This document shows positions 6,602 to 8,815 of a stretch of DNA of 8,815 nucleotides, in pieces. Position 1 is the first letter of the stretch. Each line of letters opens with the position of its first letter. The notes under the pieces are model-generated. The model saw nothing but the letters and a program-made list of their open reading frames with translations, was not told the DNA's origin and made no database searches. This DNA comes from GCA-002840015 sp033765245 (GTDB taxonomy: Bacteria > Pseudomonadota > Gammaproteobacteria > Xanthomonadales > Xanthomonadaceae). The DNA is taken from contig JANRIF010000325.1 in assembly GCA_033765245.1 (NCBI GenBank), forward strand, positions 1 through 8,815, in the 5' to 3' direction. The position numbers and the translations under genes are program-made.

Positions 6602-6617
6602 CGACCGGAAGCGGTCG
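6602..6617 (-). other. Small hairpin in the gap between receptor and beta-helix genes
   Basis: In the 148-nt gap (6536-6683) arms CGACCG (6602-6607) and CGGTCG (6612-6617) form a perfect 6-bp stem with a 4-nt loop. No T-run follows on the minus strand, so it is not an intrinsic terminator. I see no convincing promoter in the gap. The strong AAGGAG at 6543-6548 belongs to the beta-helix gene. Confidence 0.35.
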
Positions 6618-6683
6618 CCGTTAGCGTAGGTTGGTATCGTTACGGACTTGTGGCGATCGGATGACAGAATTCCGACAACCGCC

Positions 6684-8815
6684 TCAGAACGGCGACCACT
6701 CCAGGCTGATCGCGAACTCGCGACCCTTGCGGAATGCGCGCGTGGTCTCGCCACCCTGGGTGAACAGCACCTTCGGATCGAGCAGGTTGCGCAGTTTCAG
6801 GCGCAGCGCCCAATCCTCTCCCAGCTTCTGCTTGAAGGTGAAGTCGAGCTGATCGAACGGCTGCTCGAATACGTCGGGCTGACCATCGACGCCGACCTGC
6901 ACGATGCGCGCGCCGGATACGTTGTAGAGCAGGTTGGCCTCGCGACGCCCGTCCGGCGACTGGTAGCCCAACTGCAGATTCAACACGTAGGGCGACTGCC
7001 CTTCCAGCGCGCGGCTGAGATTGGTGTTGAACCCCGACTTGGCCGGATCGAGCTGGATGTCCGATTCGATGTAGGCGTAGTTCGCCGACAGATTCCAGTT
7101 GGCCCAGTCCACGTGCTGCATGCCGAGCCAGTGCAGCGGCGTCCAGCGTTCGGCCCAGGCGTTGAGGAAGCCCAACTGCTTGTAGCCATCGACTTCGACG
7201 CCCTGATTGGTGGCGCCCAGCGCATTCTCCAACGTCAACAACAGGCTGCCGCCACCGGGTACCAGTTGCTTCTCGATCGGGTTGCTGAACTCCTTGCGGA
7301 ACAATGCCAGCGAAACGCTTTCGGTCGGCGAGAAGTAGTACTCCCAGCGGGCATCGTAGTGCCGGATCGAAGTGGGTTGCAGGTCGGGATTACCGAACGT
7401 GACGATGTCCAGCAACGGGTCGATGAAGGTAGACGCACTCAATTCGCGGAAGTCGGGACGCGACAGCGTTTCGCTGTAGGCCAACCGCAATTGTTGCTGC
7501 TCGTCGATCAGCCAGGTGGCCGCCAGCGAGGGCAGATCGTCGCTGGTATCGAGCAACGCCACCACCGGCGGATCGGTGGGTCGCAGCACCGAGAACGTGG
7601 TGACTTGCTGGACATTGCTCTCGTGGCGCAGGCCGAGGTTGAGATTGACCGTGTGCCACAAGCTCAGGTCCAGAGTGAAGCCGTCGGCATCGAGTGTCTG
7701 GTTGGCAAGGTAGGTGTCCGACGGCTGGGTGATCTCGGTCAGACGGAAGCCATTGGCGCCGATGGTGTCGGGATTGAGGATGTCGTCCAGCGACGGCAAT
7801 TCCAGCAAGTCCGGGTCGCGCGCCAACGGGCCGCTGGGCGCAAAGAAGAAGCGCCGCACATAGGAATCGCGATCACGATTCAGCCGCGATACCTGAGCCC
7901 CGAGCGTGCCGCTGAAGCCTTCACCCAACGCGAATGGCAGATGCAGACCGACGTCCCACGAACGGCTGTGGTCGTTGAGGTCGGCAAAGGTGGTGGTGTT
8001 GCTGTCGTTGCCGAGCGAGAACACCGCGCTGCCGTCATCGCTGACGTCGTAGCGGTATTCGCGCGTGAACGGGGCGTAGCGCCCGGCAAGCGCGGTGGTA
8101 TACAGCCAGTCCAACTGCGGGGCCTGCTCCGAACCCAGCACCGCCAGCATCGGAAAATGATGCTCGCCCGACGCCTGCCTGGTCTTGAGTTCGTTCTCGA
8201 TCCATTCGATGCGCGACACCTGCACCGCCTGGTTGGCCTGTTCGCCGGTACTGATGCGCGCCTCGTTCTGGGTCTGGCGCACGATCATGTCGGTGAAACG
8301 CAGCTTGTGGTCGTCGCCGTAATCGATCCCGGCCACCGCAAATCCGCTGGTGTCGATCTCGCGCTCGGTACGGGTCAGTTGCAGATCGTCGCGCAACGCC
8401 AGGCCGGACCCGGTGGCCTGGAACACCCGTCGCACCTCATCGCTGGTATCCCACGTTTGCGAATGCCGGAACGAGGCCAGGAAACCCACCCGCCACTGCT
8501 TGCCGAACTGCCAACTGTTGCCGCCGGCAATCGCCAGGTTGGTGTCGGGGCCGATACGGCGTTGGTCGATGTCGTAGCGACCGCTCGCCAGTTCTTCGCC
8601 CACGGTTTCCAGCTCGGCCGGGGTCAGGCCATTGGGATTGGCGGGCGAGCGCTGGCGCAGGAAGATGCCGCGCCGCCGCAGATCGTCCAGCGTGCCCGGC
8701 AAGGCGCGGCTGCCGTCATCGTAGCCGCTGACGTCGCTGCCGCTGCCGAACTCGCGCAACCCCTGCTTGCCGGTGGTGCCATCGATCCAGGCGCTGCCCA
8801 CCGAGACCTTGAACA
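6684..8815 (-). CDS. TonB-dependent outer-membrane receptor, C-terminal 709 residues (N-terminus and plug outside the window)
   Basis: This is an outer-membrane receptor of the TonB-dependent type, which imports a bound substrate using energy from TonB-ExbBD. The reading frame is open to the window edge, so the start, signal peptide, TonB box and plug domain are not visible. What is present is barrel. Amphipathic strands alternate with long polar loops. Near visible residue 450 comes the conserved late-barrel segment LRLAYSETLSRPDFRELS, then GNPDLQPTSIRHYDARWEYY and SVSLALFRKEFSNPIE. Further on are GVEVDGYKQL, LNLQLGYQ, LRLKLRNLLDPKV and the final FAISLEWSPF, whose terminal Phe is the usual barrel-assembly signal. 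Near the start of the visible part the sequence reads DVSGYDDGSRALP, a feature of large receptors in Caulobacter/Xanthomonas-type genomes. With over 700 residues after the edge, the full protein is probably about 900 residues or more. The ligand cannot be told from the barrel. The gene for a secreted beta-helix protein follows on the same strand. Confidence 0.93.
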   Translation of the reverse strand, partial: FKVSVGSAWIDGTTGKQGLREFGSGSDVSGYDDGSRALPGTLDDLRRRGIFLRQRSPANPNGLTPAELETVGEELASGRYDIDQRRIGPDTNLAIAGGNSWQFGKQWRVGFLASFRHSQTWDTSDEVRRVFQATGSGLALRDDLQLTRTEREIDTSGFAVAGIDYGDDHKLRFTDMIVRQTQNEARISTGEQANQAVQVSRIEWIENELKTRQASGEHHFPMLAVLGSEQAPQLDWLYTTALAGRYAPFTREYRYDVSDDGSAVFSLGNDSNTTTFADLNDHSRSWDVGLHLPFALGEGFSGTLGAQVSRLNRDRDSYVRRFFFAPSGPLARDPDLLELPSLDDILNPDTIGANGFRLTEITQPSDTYLANQTLDADGFTLDLSLWHTVNLNLGLRHESNVQQVTTFSVLRPTDPPVVALLDTSDDLPSLAATWLIDEQQQLRLAYSETLSRPDFRELSASTFIDPLLDIVTFGNPDLQPTSIRHYDARWEYYFSPTESVSLALFRKEFSNPIEKQLVPGGGSLLLTLENALGATNQGVEVDGYKQLGFLNAWAERWTPLHWLGMQHVDWANWNLSANYAYIESDIQLDPAKSGFNTNLSRALEGQSPYVLNLQLGYQSPDGRREANLLYNVSGARIVQVGVDGQPDVFEQPFDQLDFTFKQKLGEDWALRLKLRNLLDPKVLFTQGGETTRAFRKGREFAISLEWSPF

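Noticed and set aside
6536..6754. A 73-residue N-terminal extension of the beta-helix protein.
   Set aside because: It would overlap the end of the receptor gene, has no secretion signal or conserved motif, and would bury the signal peptide that starts at 6535 behind a strong AAGGAG.
4775..8815. The idea that the TonB-dependent receptor imports polyamines for the neighbouring ydc operon.
   Set aside because: A strong terminator and a separate control region divide the two units. Putrescine is small enough for porins, so adjacency alone does not support this.

Overview
The window reads as a piece of a high-GC Gram-negative chromosome, most likely a gammaproteobacterium of the Xanthomonadales/Lysobacterales group. 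The evidence is the strong G/C third-position bias, a TonB-dependent receptor with a secreted partner, and a 'GNWFDPAASGRG'-type secreted domain that I associate with that group. The assignment is inference from protein style, not a database match. All seven recognisable genes lie on the minus strand, so transcription runs from high to low coordinates. Both ends of the window cut genes.

Region 1 (8815 to 4775) is an envelope module. It holds the C-terminal part of a TonB-dependent outer-membrane receptor (6684-8815, plug missing). After a 148-nt gap comes a 586-residue Sec-secreted protein of the parallel beta-helix kind (4775-6535), which I recognise as a recurrent neighbour of such receptors but whose function I do not know. 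Its 3' untranslated region carries two hairpins; the second (4701-4730) has a 12-bp perfect stem followed by a T-rich tract and should be the module's terminator.

Region 2 (4700 to 4517) is a 184-nt control region. It contains an exact 11-bp tandem repeat, a TTGACA hexamer just downstream of it, an imperfect 16-bp repeat, and a good ribosome binding site for the next gene.

Region 3 (4516 to 1) is a compact operon with the content and order of Escherichia coli ydcS-ydcT-ydcU-ydcV-patD. It encodes a substrate-binding (lipo)protein, an ABC ATPase, two permeases and the N-terminal third of gamma-aminobutyraldehyde dehydrogenase. The permease genes overlap their neighbours by 4 and 11 nt. The expected role is uptake of putrescine or a related polyamine, plus oxidation of the aldehyde that putrescine transamination produces. 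The binding protein has a lipobox and an extra cysteine pair, and a hairpin separates its gene from the ATPase gene.

There is no tRNA, rRNA, CRISPR array, transposase or recombinase. No intergenic stretch exceeds 300 nt. The least explained part is the receptor/beta-helix module; the operon is well understood by homology apart from its control region and the lipoprotein form of its binding protein.
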